A DNA stretch of 64,000 nucleotides from Crambe crambe. Taxonomy: Eukaryota > Porifera > Demospongiae > Poecilosclerida > Crambeidae. The stretch spans positions 2,376,501-2,440,500 of the forward strand of contig OZ004586.1 in NCBI GenBank assembly GCA_963924555.1, written 5' to 3'. Positions 24,581-35,677 of this stretch are shown one piece after another. Position 1 is the stretch's first letter, and each line of letters starts with the position of its first letter. The position numbers and the translations under genes are program-made. The notes under the pieces are model-generated. The model made no database searches, had not been told where the DNA came from, and was given only the letters and a program-made list of their open reading frames with translations.

Positions 24581-25642
24581 AGCTATAATATAATATACAT
24601 ATTATACACCCATATAAGGAGGGGAAGATTTAGAAGCCACTGGTAATCATTATTAATGTAGCTACCAATTCTCCTCACACATGAATGTACCAGCTGCACT
24701 CCAGAACTGCATGTATCAATATAATTGTTATGGTACCATGCAGTTCTCCTGCTTTGTAGTTTCACAATGACGATGAATAAATACAAGTTCAGTAGCTTGT
24801 CCTTAATAAAACAACAATAACCACAACAAGAACAACAACATTAGGTATCCAAGCTAGCTACTTACAATATATAACATGTTATGATGCATATACATACTAT
24901 TTTTACTAAAGATTGATCAGCCCTTAAGTTGCTCTAGACAAATTACACAGCTAATAGCTATACGTAGTCTTAAAATAAAGTTTTCTGGAGTCCAGATGTT
25001 CATAGTAGATTTTATAATAGTGCCTCAAGAATGACATACCAGAATAGCGGTTTATGTATGAGCATGGGGTCTCTACTGCTTTTGTGCTGCATGTGAGAAG
25101 ATCCTGTGATGATTGAATGATATATTATTCATGTGAAGTGAAACTGCTTCAGTTTCCAAGAAAGACTTGCTGAACTGCATTCTAACTGCATACATGCATG
25201 ACCAATGCAATGGATCACTGTGTGGAAGTGTCCTGATGACATAGTCAGCAAACATCTGGTATTCTACTAGGGTGACCTTGAAGGGACCATAATTACTTCC
25301 ACTGTCTGCAGTACATGCTCACGTCACATGGTGGCAAATTCATTCTGGTCCAAACTAGTTTGGCAATCCTGTTATATAGTTACATGCACCTTTATCAGAT
25401 TAGCTATGGGCCCTAGATTTTCCATGCTGCTAGCTAAATTTGATCTGTATATACAGCTAGCTTAAGTCTATCATTTCTTCCTCTCAACTGCAAGGACCAT
25501 GTAGAATATGCCAATGTGCATGCATTGATGTATAACTCACGTAATAGCTGTATACCATAACCTGACATGATTACTCTGACATTATCATAAAACAAACTGT
25601 CACGTTTCTATAGTTAACAAGTCACTTTAAGTTTATTTTATC
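24581..25642. other. Spacer between FN3-3 and FN3-4
   Basis: No gene seen. Holds another copy of the common spacer block (about 24680-25000, with GATTGATCAGCCC near 24912) and sequence shared with the 3' flanks of the other subfamily members (the stretch GTTAACAAGTCACTTTAA near 25613 precedes the stop codon in all of them). Confidence 0.5.
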
Positions 25643-26484
25643 TTAAATGTTATCGTATAGCTAATTTCTCTGCTGGAGGTAGTGGGGGACTTTGTGTTGT
25701 TGTTACATGTCCATATGCCGCACAAGCATCCATTTCCATTCCATCAGCAGGACCTCTGTCATAGATAATTGTAGCTGTCATCTACTGTATATACTCACTC
25801 TTTCTTTGTTCCTCCATCATGACGATGGTAGATACAGTAAATGACAAAGATGATGGAAGTGTAAAGTATGACAGTCAAGAGAAAGGTAATGACAACAGCA
25901 ACAGACAGTTTGAATGCCAAACCTGTATTAGAATTCAATTCTGTCCCCACAATATTAAAACATTATCTTTATGTTTTACTTGGATCTGTGCAAATGGTTG
26001 GTAGAGATGGTACCATTTCTGATATTCTGACCTCTGACCTTTCCCCCATAACAACTTCTCCATTAATTTCAGCTGTAGCAGCTACCTGAAACTGGTAATC
26101 TGTGATAACTGATCCAGTTAAATTCCTAATGACTATTGAGTTCATTGAACTAGGAACAATGATATTACGCTCTTCTTTACAACTTCCTATCAGAAGATAG
26201 TAGTAAACCATAGTTTATAATCATTGGGTTGTCGATACTCTCCCAGGAAACTCTGACTGAGGAAGTAGACACTGGCTCCACCATAAGTCTCATTACTACA
26301 GCTGCAGGTGGCATCAACTGTTAACATAATGCAGGGGGGATAACTCATGTAACTCAAGTGTAGTCTGATCAGGCAAATTGACAGGTTCTCCTTGACCTAT
26401 TCTTGTGTAAGCAGTGACTGTAATATCAGAGACTCTTGTTTGTGGAGTCAATGATGGGATAGTGAATGTAGTGCTCAAGTCTGT
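25643..26484 (-). pseudogene. FN3-4: truncated FN3 receptor pseudogene
   Basis: Only the 3' half remains: part of domain d (26484-26349), domain e (26301-25980), transmembrane exon (25922-25799) and tail (25755-25643). Homology stops abruptly at 26484 inside exon d; signal peptide and domains a to c are missing. Further lesions: the donor of exon d reads AT instead of GT (at about 26348), exon e lacks two bases (322 instead of 324), and the tail has a 4-bp insertion that turns TA into TAGCTA at 25658-25663, replacing the conserved YDNI ending with AIR and a stop. Not expected to give a receptor. Confidence 0.85.
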
Positions 26485-26974
26485 AATCCAGTCCAAAGAT
26501 CAAAGAAGGCGGCGTATGAAACACCAGCTTGCTGTAGACCAGCTAGAATGTTCCTTCTTTTATACTAGCTACTCTCAGAAAAGCTTAACGTGGAATTTTA
26601 ATGTTATTCATTGACCACGTTGCACGTTTATAATGACATGATATTCTTGGCTATACGCATTCCTCCTTTACAGATATCTCATATCACCAATTGAAAAGTT
26701 TTAAGTATTGAATTGCACTCGATGTATAAATTACATTCTGAACTTAAATGAGTCAAAGCACTGTCTGTATAATAAAGTAATAAAGTTAAAGTTAAGGACT
26801 ATTTAGTTGGGCGAGCAAACATCAACAATATTAGAAATGTATTTATATGTTACACGTACGTCACTCAAAATGCGCATGCGCTTACGCATGCGCATGAAAT
26901 AGCTACTAAGCAGCGTCATAATAAGCAATCATTTTCGTTAAGCTTGAAGTTGAAACACTATTGTAGCGAGTATT

Positions 26975-27341
26975 ATGGAACCCAGAGAACCAGAAAACAA
27001 GCGAAGGAGGGCCCCAGAACACCCTCTAGAAACTGACCAGCAAAGAAGAGCGAGACCTCATGAAAGAAATGAAAGAGACAGAGCTAGAAGGAGAACAGAG
27101 TCAAAGGAACAGAGAAAAACAAGACTAGCAAAGAAATGCGACAGATAGAGCCAGGAGGAGGGAATGTACAGAGTCAGCAGAAGATAATGCTGAAAGAGCA
27201 GAGCAAATGAGAGCTAGAAGGAGAGCAGAGTCAGCAGAACACAGAGCTGCCAGATTACAGCATATGAGGGCTCATTATTTGAGAGACTGGCTACTGAGTC
27301 TGAACAGGAGTGGTAGCCTGGGTTCAGAGAAGACACTCTAA
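26975..27341 (+). pseudogene. Arg/Glu-rich transposon-derived coding remnant
   Basis: From ATG 26975 the frame reads MEPREPENKRRRAP, stops at about 27148, and with one base shift continues with repeated RRRAESAEHRAARLQHMR-like units to a stop at 27341. Such repeats of R-R-R-x-E-S-x-E occur at the N-termini of Helitron- and helicase-type transposon proteins; I infer that origin. TTAGTTGGGCGAGCAA at about 26803 and its inverse at 27455 may be ends of the element. Confidence 0.4.
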
Positions 27342-27342
27342 T

Positions 27343-27640
27343 GCTAACTGGGAATGCACCAAGTCAGTTAACAACCTGAATAGCTAGATATTGAAAGTCA
27401 CTGTTGGGGCTATCATAAGTGAGGGAGGAGCACATTGAAATGACCACTGGCTGCTTGCTCGCCCAACTAATGCTATACGAGCTTGAATTACATTACATTA
27501 GTTGGGCGAGCAAGCAGCCAGTGGTCATTTCAATGTGCTCCTTCCTCACTTATGATTATATAGCCCCAACAGTGACTTTCGATATCTAGCTATTCAGGTT
27601 GTTAACTGACTTGGTGCATTCCCAGTTATATCTCATATAA
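27343..27640. repeat. Near-perfect inverted repeat (arms about 130 bp)
   Basis: 27347-27470 and 27498-27631 are reverse complements with few mismatches around a loop of about 27 bp. Each arm carries TTAGTTGGGCGAGCAA or its complement next to the loop. Part of the insertion in the pseudogene at 26690-28236. Confidence 0.8.
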
Positions 27641-28301
27641 ATTCAAGGATGGCTCTCATTTGCTCTGCTCTTGCATTAAAGTTAATAAAGTAAGGTTTTC
27701 ATTTCAGGCACACCAACAGAATTGGTGATGGAGATGTTGCTGTCGCCACACAAATTCACTCCTATGATGCCAAAGTCACTGGGATCTTGATAAGATATCA
27801 AGTTGTTCAGTGATAGGTTATAGCAATGATTGAAAATAAATGCAGTTCTTATGTTATCATACTGTAAGTACTGATGGTAGGAGTCATTGACATACCTCAC
27901 AGCTGATGCTGGAATAATACCTGCACAATTATTAGTGAACATGACTGAACTTATGGTGAGGTTGGAGACATTGAAGAACCCAAATCCCCCAAATCCACCA
28001 GGGCATTGAACTTCAACATGATCGTGTCCATTCTAAAGTAGTTCTTGCGATGGAGCAATTGTTATATTGGAGGTATTCTCACTCAGACAAAATGGATGTT
28101 GTCCATCGATAGTGTTCCACTAGGAGAACATAGATAGCTACTTCATCAGACTCTCACCATCATTAATGAGCACTGCTTCTGCTAGACTAGTAGCTAGTAA
28201 CAAGGTCACCAGAAAAACTTGACACATAATGCCCATTGCAATCAAGCTATAATTTGATAGCTATAGCATGACTTGTACATAAAAGAGGTCATAAGGTCTT
28301 A

Positions 28302-29106
28302 AAGTCTATTCGCGTTCACCTCGACCTTTTTATATCCGTGATAACTTGCTCAATTCTTGACCAATTTCAAAATTTCAAACACCAGCAGCTAGCTAATTAT
28401 CCGAGATTTATGATGATACTTTTTATAAAGACTCAATCCTTACCAGTAAGAAGTTAGCTGTATGTCCCATAAGCAAAGTATGGAGCTGCCATTCACCACA
28501 AGGAATGTAGTGCGCGCGATAGAGCAACAACAATGGCTGCCAGGTGCTACTGAATCTCGAGTAAGTTAGCTAGCTTACGCAAGTAACTGCTGGTTAAAAC
28601 TAAGAAATATGAATTATAGAATAGTTCAGCTAACTAGAAAACTGAATCACAGAATCTTTTAGCTAACTAGCTAGATCGATAGAATCAATGAGAAGTCACA
28701 TTTTCAAGTTTAAATACAATATTCGAATCACTGCTAATCTTCCCGGCAGTTTAGCTTATACAGAACATTCATTGCTAAACCCTCCAGGAGTTGCTGGGAT
28801 CAGGAAAGGAAGGAGCAGGCTTGAGATGTCAGCTGAACCACCCTACCTCTCTGGGGATTGTCCAGTAGAAGAACAAGGCAGAAGTCCAGGGAGAGTCATG
28901 GCAGGCATGAGAGAAAGTCACGCAAAAACGAGAAAAGAAACGAGAAAATAACTTGATCTAAACTGATAACATGTGGCTTGGCTCCAATTACCCGCGCATA
29001 CTTCTAGCCATAACTATGTGGCTAATTGGATTAATACGCGTTCTTACGTAAGCTTACTACACTACAGCTACTTCCGGGGTCGAGGTGAACGCGCGCGAAT
29101 AGACTT
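28302..29106. mobile_element. 805-bp non-autonomous TIR element
   Basis: Ends AAGTCTATTCGCG...TTCACCTCGACC are inverted at both borders (the right copy has four extra bases, CGCG). TA flanks both sides (28300-28301 and 29107-29108; TTA is also possible). It sits in sequence that is continuous in the related 5' flank at about 33145, so the insertion is certain. An 87-codon open frame at 28688-28951 has no recognisable domain. Confidence 0.75.
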
Positions 29107-29582
29107 TAGTTAGCTAGTCATGTGACACTTCTTAGGCTTGATGGTGTGTGGGTTAGTGGTTGGTAAGGCTTCACCACACAAAGGTGACTGATTCAACTGT
29201 GGACAGTATTGCCATATCCTTGTAGCTGTGATGTAATGATGCACATGGTCTGAATATAGAGAGATGCTGTCTACAAGAAGTAGCTAGCTTGAGACACAAG
29301 TTGAAATTAGCTGGTTGCTAAAAAAATTTTTTCATGATACAGTAGCTGGAAAAAGCATGAAGTGTCACAAAAATTTAATGATCAGCTATTGGAGATACAC
29401 ACACAAAATTAACTTGCTTTACTAGACATAGCTAACATGAAAATGAAACAAAATAACTTCAAAATTAGTCTCATTAGCTATGCTATCGTAGATTACACAA
29501 AATATTTTTAAAAAAAGTCAATCCACACACCAATATAAAAGAATGATATTCACATTTGAATATCGATCTTCAGTCAAAATTA
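29107..29582. other. Spacer between the TIR element and the membrane-family gene
   Basis: The first part continues the 5' flank of the decayed copy; the rest is the 3' flank of the gene ending at 29583. No gene seen. A candidate poly(A) signal lies 3' of the gene only in AT-rich, unspecific sequence. Confidence 0.4.
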
Positions 29583-32052
29583 CTAATTCTGTCTCTCTTG
29601 CTCTTTGGCTGCTATGAACAGTTTCCTGTTCTCATCCTCACTAATTTCATAATTCATTTCGTTTCCTATGACTTCGTATCCATTTAGTCTCTTGAACAAC
29701 CTGTTTCTGATCTGGAGGAAGAAGTTCTGTTTTCTACATTTGTGGCTGCAGTGAAACAGTGTTATCAGGAAAAGCACGAATATAGCCAAACTCACTAAGA
29801 AGATATAAGCAACTGCTAAGGCTGAGTGGAAGGTGAAATAGAATTCTATTATTAGCCAATAGTCCACCATGAATAAAGTGTCTGTGAACCAAATAATACG
29901 ATTCTTGAACGGACAACAGAGACATTGTAAAATAATGAATATCAAAATGGTAAGGCGATGGATAGTCAGCATGATTTCAGTGTTAGTTCCTTGCAGAATG
30001 CCACTGACTATGAAGAGGGTGATGGTAATCCAGGGACGGAGTCCAAACCAGAACCTCCACTTATCCTTGAAAGGACCACCATAAGCATCGATGAAGGGCT
30101 TGAATTTGTTGACTAGTTTGAACCTCATGAAGCAGTAAGAGAAGGTGACGAGAATGGTGTAAGGAAGTAGAAAGAGTACGACAAATGCTGTAGCAAGAAA
30201 TAGATAGAAACCATGTACACCATGACCATATTCTTCACCATTGTAATACCACACACTCTGTTCACTGAGATTTGAATAATCGTGCTGATGGTATTTTATC
30301 GAATAAAGTGTAGTGTGGCTGAGAATATCGATCACTATGCGTAACAGTTTGGAAAATGAAAGGTAGAATAATGTGGCTAGAACTTGTACTGAAGATTTAG
30401 ATATGAAGTTGGAAACCCTAACAGAATGGTTTGCAACAATGATCATTCCAATGACAAGGCTCCATAGATACACAGGAAATACGAACTGGAATCCTACTCT
30501 AGCAGTAGTAGTCATTCCCTTATAGAAGCAGAGTGGAAAACCAAGGTCAAGGTTTAATAGTGAGATAACAATATGAAGGAATGTTAAATATGGTCCATGG
30601 TAATCTCGTGTTAGTTGATCCATTGACAGACCCAGTATGTTGGCATAGAATATGACCCCATTGATGGTGCCTGCGGCTACAGTGAGTCGTAATACAAAGA
30701 GAAGCACCACTAGAATGAGTCCGGCTAGAGCATACACTGGGAGAGTGAGGAGATAGAGATCAGTACAGTTGTCATAGCAGACATCAGATCCAAATACTGC
30801 ACTGTAATTCTCCTTGCACTGACCACATAAGATTCCAGTGTGATGATTGAGGCAGGATAGATCAGTAATGGAGTTGTTCAGAATGAAACTATGGAAACCT
30901 GGGTCACAGTAGCCAGGTGGACAGTTGGTAACAAATAAAATAGTTGTATTTTCTGAATTATGTTGTTGATAGCCAGTCCAGTGATATTGTGGACTAGTAA
31001 AGATTCGGGTATCGATGTTACATTTATATCCATGGTCATGAAGAGCAGACGTGCAGTTGCAATAACCTTCTTCAGACAAGTTAAAGCCAGGAGGGCAAAA
31101 TTCATTGACAGTTACATAAAAGTCAAAATCGGTACCAAGGATAGAGCTGTAGCGATGTATATTGATACAAATATTTCTTCCCTTCTTGTTTCGGAAAAAA
31201 GCTGACACTGTAGAGTTTCTTTTGCTTAATATACCTTCAAAATTTCCAATAAACAAGGATTTATCAAAGCAGCTTACCTGAAATGCACTGAATACCTGAT
31301 CATATGCTGATGTCATTGAAATAGCTTTCTCCCCTGGATAGGTATAAAATTGTGCTGCATATTGACCATCCAGATATGAATAGGTACAATTCCAATGTTT
31401 TGCATGTAACTGCCAGCATATTCCATTTGGGAGAGAAGTGTATTTATCCAATTCAGTCATTTCTTTCAATATGACTGGAAATATTGAGTGGCTTCTGTCA
31501 TAAGGACTTTGTATATTGAAATCTGGTGATCTTTGCTCATCAAATATTGATGGTGCATACAGAGAATTTTCTACGTTTAGATAATTTGTATTATTTTCAA
31601 AGTACAGTGCAACACTCATATTGGTGATGCTATGCAATGAATAGATTCTATTTGGCAATATTTGTATTGGACTTTGACCTTCAGCATATATGGCGCTTCC
31701 TTGGATGGCTGTGTTATTACAGAATCGAGCTTCCAGAGGTTCTTTCAGAAACAAAGTTGAAGACTTGTCAAGAATTATCCCTCCTCCTTGCATACCATAA
31801 CTGTAAGCTCCACGGACTGTCAAATTCCCAGTGATAGTTAGTGTACTTGAGCTGAAACTCATTATCCTTCCACTGTTTATAGTGAAATTATTCGTCCCAC
31901 TCATGGTAACGTTTAGACCACTTACACTCATTGCAGTAAAGGGGCAGGAAGCTCCACAATACATATAAGCATTGATTATCTTCACTTGAATAGGAAAACC
32001 GTAGTTTAAAGAAAGGAAAAAACCACCATACGGTTCAATGAAGATTCGACTT
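29583..32052 (-). CDS. Multi-pass membrane protein with repetitive and Cys-rich ectodomain (C-terminal part)
   Basis: One long open exon of about 820 codons to a TAA-type stop at 29583. The first 290 residues are Asn/Ser/Thr-rich with short repeats such as NVTMSG, TLTITGNLTV, GMQGGGIILD, the look of a right-handed beta-helix (polymorphic-membrane-protein-like) ectodomain. A Cys-rich part follows (CPPGF, GYCNCTSAL, CPPGYCDPGF, GILCGQCKENY), then about eight or nine hydrophobic helices (about residues 408-760) and a charged tail. This layout matches a large family of uncharacterised sponge proteins as I recall it; it is not a classical seven-helix receptor and I assign no function. The frame at its 5' end does not join the upstream part (32035-33086) without a one-base shift near 32046-32052. 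No GT-AG pair that would bridge the shift is visible there. Confidence 0.75.
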
Positions 32053-33086
32053 CTTCACTTCACTGACCGAGTGGTTGGAGGAAGGAGTTTCCATGTAAAA
32101 TACGTTAAGTGACAATGGTGCAAAATATAGATCAGTAATACTTTCATCTAAGCAATAGCTGTAAGGAATTCCTTTGAATGTAACTTGAGAATCAGTTATA
32201 CTGTTAACAAATGCTATGCATACAGCTATATTAGTGCTTGCTGATATTGCAGTTGGCCTCATAACCATGTCAACATTAGCATTGAACTGTTGCTGTGATA
32301 CTAACAAAGTGAACCATCCATCAAGTACTGAAGATACTGATATATTATCAGAATTAACCAAATCAGTGATACCTTCCACCAATCTTGATTCAAGAATGGG
32401 AGATTTTTGAAGTATTGAATTTTGAAATACTGAATAGTACTCAATATGTAAATTACATTCTGAACTTGAAGAAGTCAAAGAACTGTCAGTGAAATAGAAC
32501 AAAGATTTTGAATTGTTTTCATGTAGCATTACAGAAGCACTAACACTGATTCTGCTGTGGTTACACAAGTTGATGCCGATTATGTTAAATTCAGTGGATT
32601 TCTGACAAGGTACAAGGTCCTTCAGTTTTAAGTTGTAGCAATGATTGAATAGAAAGGTGGTTTTTGTAGGTGTGTTATATAACAAATGCTGATCAGAATC
32701 ATTGACATACCTCACAGCTGATGCTGGAATAACACCTGCACAGTCATTGAACATGATCAAACTTATGGTGAGATTAGAGACATTAAAGAAACCGAATCCT
32801 CCAGATTTATGGGGGCATTCAACTTTGACAAGAGCATATCCATTCTTGATCAACTCTTGCGAAGGAGCAATAGTTATATTGGAGGTATTCTCAATGGATG
32901 TCATCCATCAATTATGAAGGAAGAGTTGTTAAGTTGAAGGTTGGTATTGGGAGGGAGAGTTCCACTAGGAGAACATAGATACTTTATCAGACTTTCACCA
33001 TCATTAATGAGCACTGTTTCTGTTAGACTAGTAACTAGTATGCTCACTAACAAGGTCACCAGAAAAGCTTGACACATAATGCCCAT
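32035..33086 (-). pseudogene. N-terminal part of the same gene, with a 10-bp deletion
   Basis: Starts at ATG 33086 with the signal peptide MGIMCQAFLVTLLVSILV. The frame stops at about 32901 because ten bases present in the copy at 1-402 are missing, then reopens in a second frame (32904 down to 32035) with Cys-poor, Asn-rich ectodomain sequence (VECPHKSGGFGFFNVSNL, FNHCYNLKLKDL). With the second shift near 32050 the whole gene has two frame breaks. Either it is a young pseudogene, or two sequence errors are present; the deletion is supported by the paralogue and the rest is well conserved. Confidence 0.65.
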
Positions 33087-33803
33087 TGCAATCAAAGCTA
33101 GTTAGCTATAGCATGACTTATACATAAAAAAAGGTCACAAGGTCTTAGTTAGTCATGTGATACTTCAAAGACTTGAGTGTGTGTGGGTTAGTGGCTGATA
33201 AGGCTTCACCACACAAATAGCCTGGGGATGGGGTTGACTTCCTTATTAGCTATAATAGAGGTTTTATTTACAAGAGGTAGCTACCTATTTGATTAGTGAG
33301 GCTGAATTAACAAGCTGGTTTGATAGCTAGCTACATGAAGCATGAAGTGCCATGCAATGAGGTAGCAACTGTAGAAGAGAATAACAAATATTGAGTGAAA
33401 TTGTAGAAAGGATAAGTCAGACTCTGAGATATAGTAATAGTGTGACATACAATACTAAATACTATAATCAAATATCAATTTCAATTTCAATATCAATATG
33501 TAGTCTCACAAGCCAGACCCCTTACCCAACCCACCTGCACGTGCGACATAAAATAATGAGGGGCATACACATAGCTAATAGCTACTATAGGCTTGTGGCT
33601 TCATGTGTACACCCATACAGGGATTTTTGACTTGCCATATAAGGAGGGGAAGATTTAGAAGCCATTGTTAATCATATGGAGAGACCAATATCAGTACATA
33701 GGAATGTACCAGTTCTCCCCACTCGTGAATGTAGCTAAATGTAAAATTATAGTAGCCAAATGTTGCATACCAGTACTCCAGAACTGCATGTATAATTGTT
33801 ACG
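33087..33803. other. Spacer upstream of the membrane-family gene
   Basis: Aligns with 403 to about 960, so it includes the family promoter, then grades into FN3-type spacer (CCATATAAGGAGGGGAAGATTT near 33637, also at 24612, 59453 and 63118). No gene seen. Confidence 0.5.
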
Positions 33804-34738
33804 GTGTTGGAGGAACTGGAGACCCCCCTAGTCAGTGACCCCCAGTCACTAAATCCTAGTATTAAGTGACCACTAATCACTGAATACCGAGATTTGGTGA
33901 CTCCCAAGGTCACTAAATACTAAAATTAGGTGACTCCCCAGGGATAGAGTGACCCCTTTGCCAATTATTGTGCTATCCATGTAGTAACTAGGTTTTCAGC
34001 TTCCCACAAATTTATCACAGCAGCTAACTAGATATTTGCAAAATAAGTCTCCAGCAACAGATGAATCAAGGTGATACCATTCATTATAGTCACCACATCA
34101 TATCTCCTTCAGGCATTTTGGCTAAATATGCTTATTGATTCATCAGGAAATCATTGAACCTGTCATTCTCCAAGCTGAAGTAACTTCAATTACTCGGATT
34201 TTTCCTTGATGAAATTCAATATCTCTCCTCTGGCCACGTGATAGGCAAATCCAATAGCAAACAACCTGCAATTACTGGAACATCTCTGCTTTAAAGGGAC
34301 ATGGTCAATCGTCTCATCTTCCAAGTCTTTAATGAATGCTTGATAGATTAGAACTACACTGACAAGTCAATGATCAATGCTATCCACTTATGCCAAAACA
34401 GTCACTCAACCATCTGTACTGGTAGAAGCAACCCAATGATTACCATCTACATGATGCACCATCTTCACTCTTGTAATTATTGTGCACCTACTAAATAATA
34501 ACTGGCTTCCCATGGCCTAGCTCCAACTGAAGTCCAGGTTGAAAGAATAATCTAACCTTAGAGACTTTGCTTAGACCACCTGAAATACCTTCATGCATGG
34601 GAGAGACAATTGCACGTGTGGTTATCAAATCCTAAGGGGGGTTACTAAAACTAGAAATGGGTGATTTGGGGTCATGTAATTCTAGAATTTCGTGACCCCC
34701 AGTCACTGGATACTGGGGGTCACCAGATCCTCCAACAC
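33804..34738. mobile_element. 935-bp TIR element in the common spacer block
   Basis: Ends GTGTTGGAGGAACTGGAGAC and, inverted, GTGTTGGAGGATCTGGTGAC. CCCCCAGTCACT-type repeats occur just inside both ends. The flanks (AATTGTTACG and TGGTACCAGTTCTCC) are contiguous in sister spacers such as 43448-43475. Contains remnants of a protein with a cysteine-protease-like motif on the minus strand. Confidence 0.75.
34310..34480 (-). pseudogene. Ulp1-like (C48) peptidase fragment
   Basis: Minus-strand translation gives VHHVDGNHWVASTSTDG, a stop, then VTVL and DSI, then LIYQAFIKDLEDETID. The NHWV and following DS resemble the His and Asp boxes of Ulp1-type proteases carried by several DNA transposon classes. 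Several in-frame stops; no Cys box found. Tentative. Confidence 0.4.
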
Positions 34739-35677
34739 TGGTACCAGTTCTCCCCATTCATGGCTGCTTTGCAGTTTCGCAATGACGATGTCAGAACAAA
34801 ATAGCTACAAGTTCAGTAGCTTGTTCTTAAAAAAATATTATCTACTGCTAGATAAGCTTGTACTTACAATAACTACTGTAGCATATAGCATAAACATAAT
34901 ACTATTTAAAGATTGATCAGCCCTAAAGTTACTCTAGACAATATACATAGTCTTTAAATAAAGTTTTTCTGGGATCCAGAGTTCATATTTCCCTAAAAGG
35001 TATAATAGTGACTCAAGAATGACATACTGTACGTACATTATCAAAATAACTCAGAATAGCTTCGATATTGGTTTACGTATGAGCATGGGGCCTCTACTGC
35101 TTTTGTGCTGTGAGAGGATCCTGTGATGATTGAAGTGACATATGAAGCGAAACTGCTTCAGTTTCCAAGGAAGACTTGCTGAACTGCCTTCTAACTACAT
35201 GCATGCATGCATAGCAATAGAGATGGCTACAATGACCAATGCAATGAATCACTGTGTAGCTACATTATTAACACACAGGTCCATCTTTGCAGGAAGGAGC
35301 TTGCTGAGCAGATATCATGCATGCATGTGTACTAGTAGCAACAGTAATCTTAAATGAGCATAGCTATGTCAATCAATCAATCAAGCTATTACTGTACAAC
35401 AGGAAAATTTAAGGGGTAAAAATTTTCATGGTTTAATACACAAAACAAGGGAATTATAATTGTAGTTCACACTTGGAATTTTCGCAAACCATGCATAAAA
35501 AATACACTATAGGGTATATAGCTAGCTATACATGTAATCATTTTAACATAGCTGTTAAGTTGAAGGATGCTAACTAGCTGCATGAAAATGAAACAAAACA
35601 CAAGTCTACTAGGGGCTAGTGCTGGGCTGGGGCTAGGGCTAGTGTTAAATAATTTATGAGAAGAGAATGTAGTTATT
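34739..35677. other. Spacer between the TIR element and FN3-5
   Basis: Common spacer block (GCTGCTTTGCAGTTTC, GATTGATCAGCCC, AATAAAGTTTTTCTGG) followed by sequence nearly identical to 4440-4867, the 3' flank of FN3-2. No gene seen. Confidence 0.5.

Larger units (their letters stand above)
26690..28236 (-). pseudogene. Decayed copy of the multi-pass membrane family, interrupted by an insertion
   Basis: 28236 (ATG, MGIMCQVFLVTLL) down to about 27685 matches the N-terminal part of the gene at 29583-33086; about 26790-26690 matches its next part (near 32410-32490). Between them an unrelated stretch (about 26780-27685) is inserted. The start region is broken by a 4-bp insertion: TA became TAGCTA at 28135-28140, giving a stop after about 32 codons. 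No downstream membrane region is attached. Confidence 0.7.

Noticed and set aside
28688-28951. 87-codon frame within the TIR element at 28302-29106
   Set aside because: No recognisable domain and no sign of splicing partners; kept only as a note.
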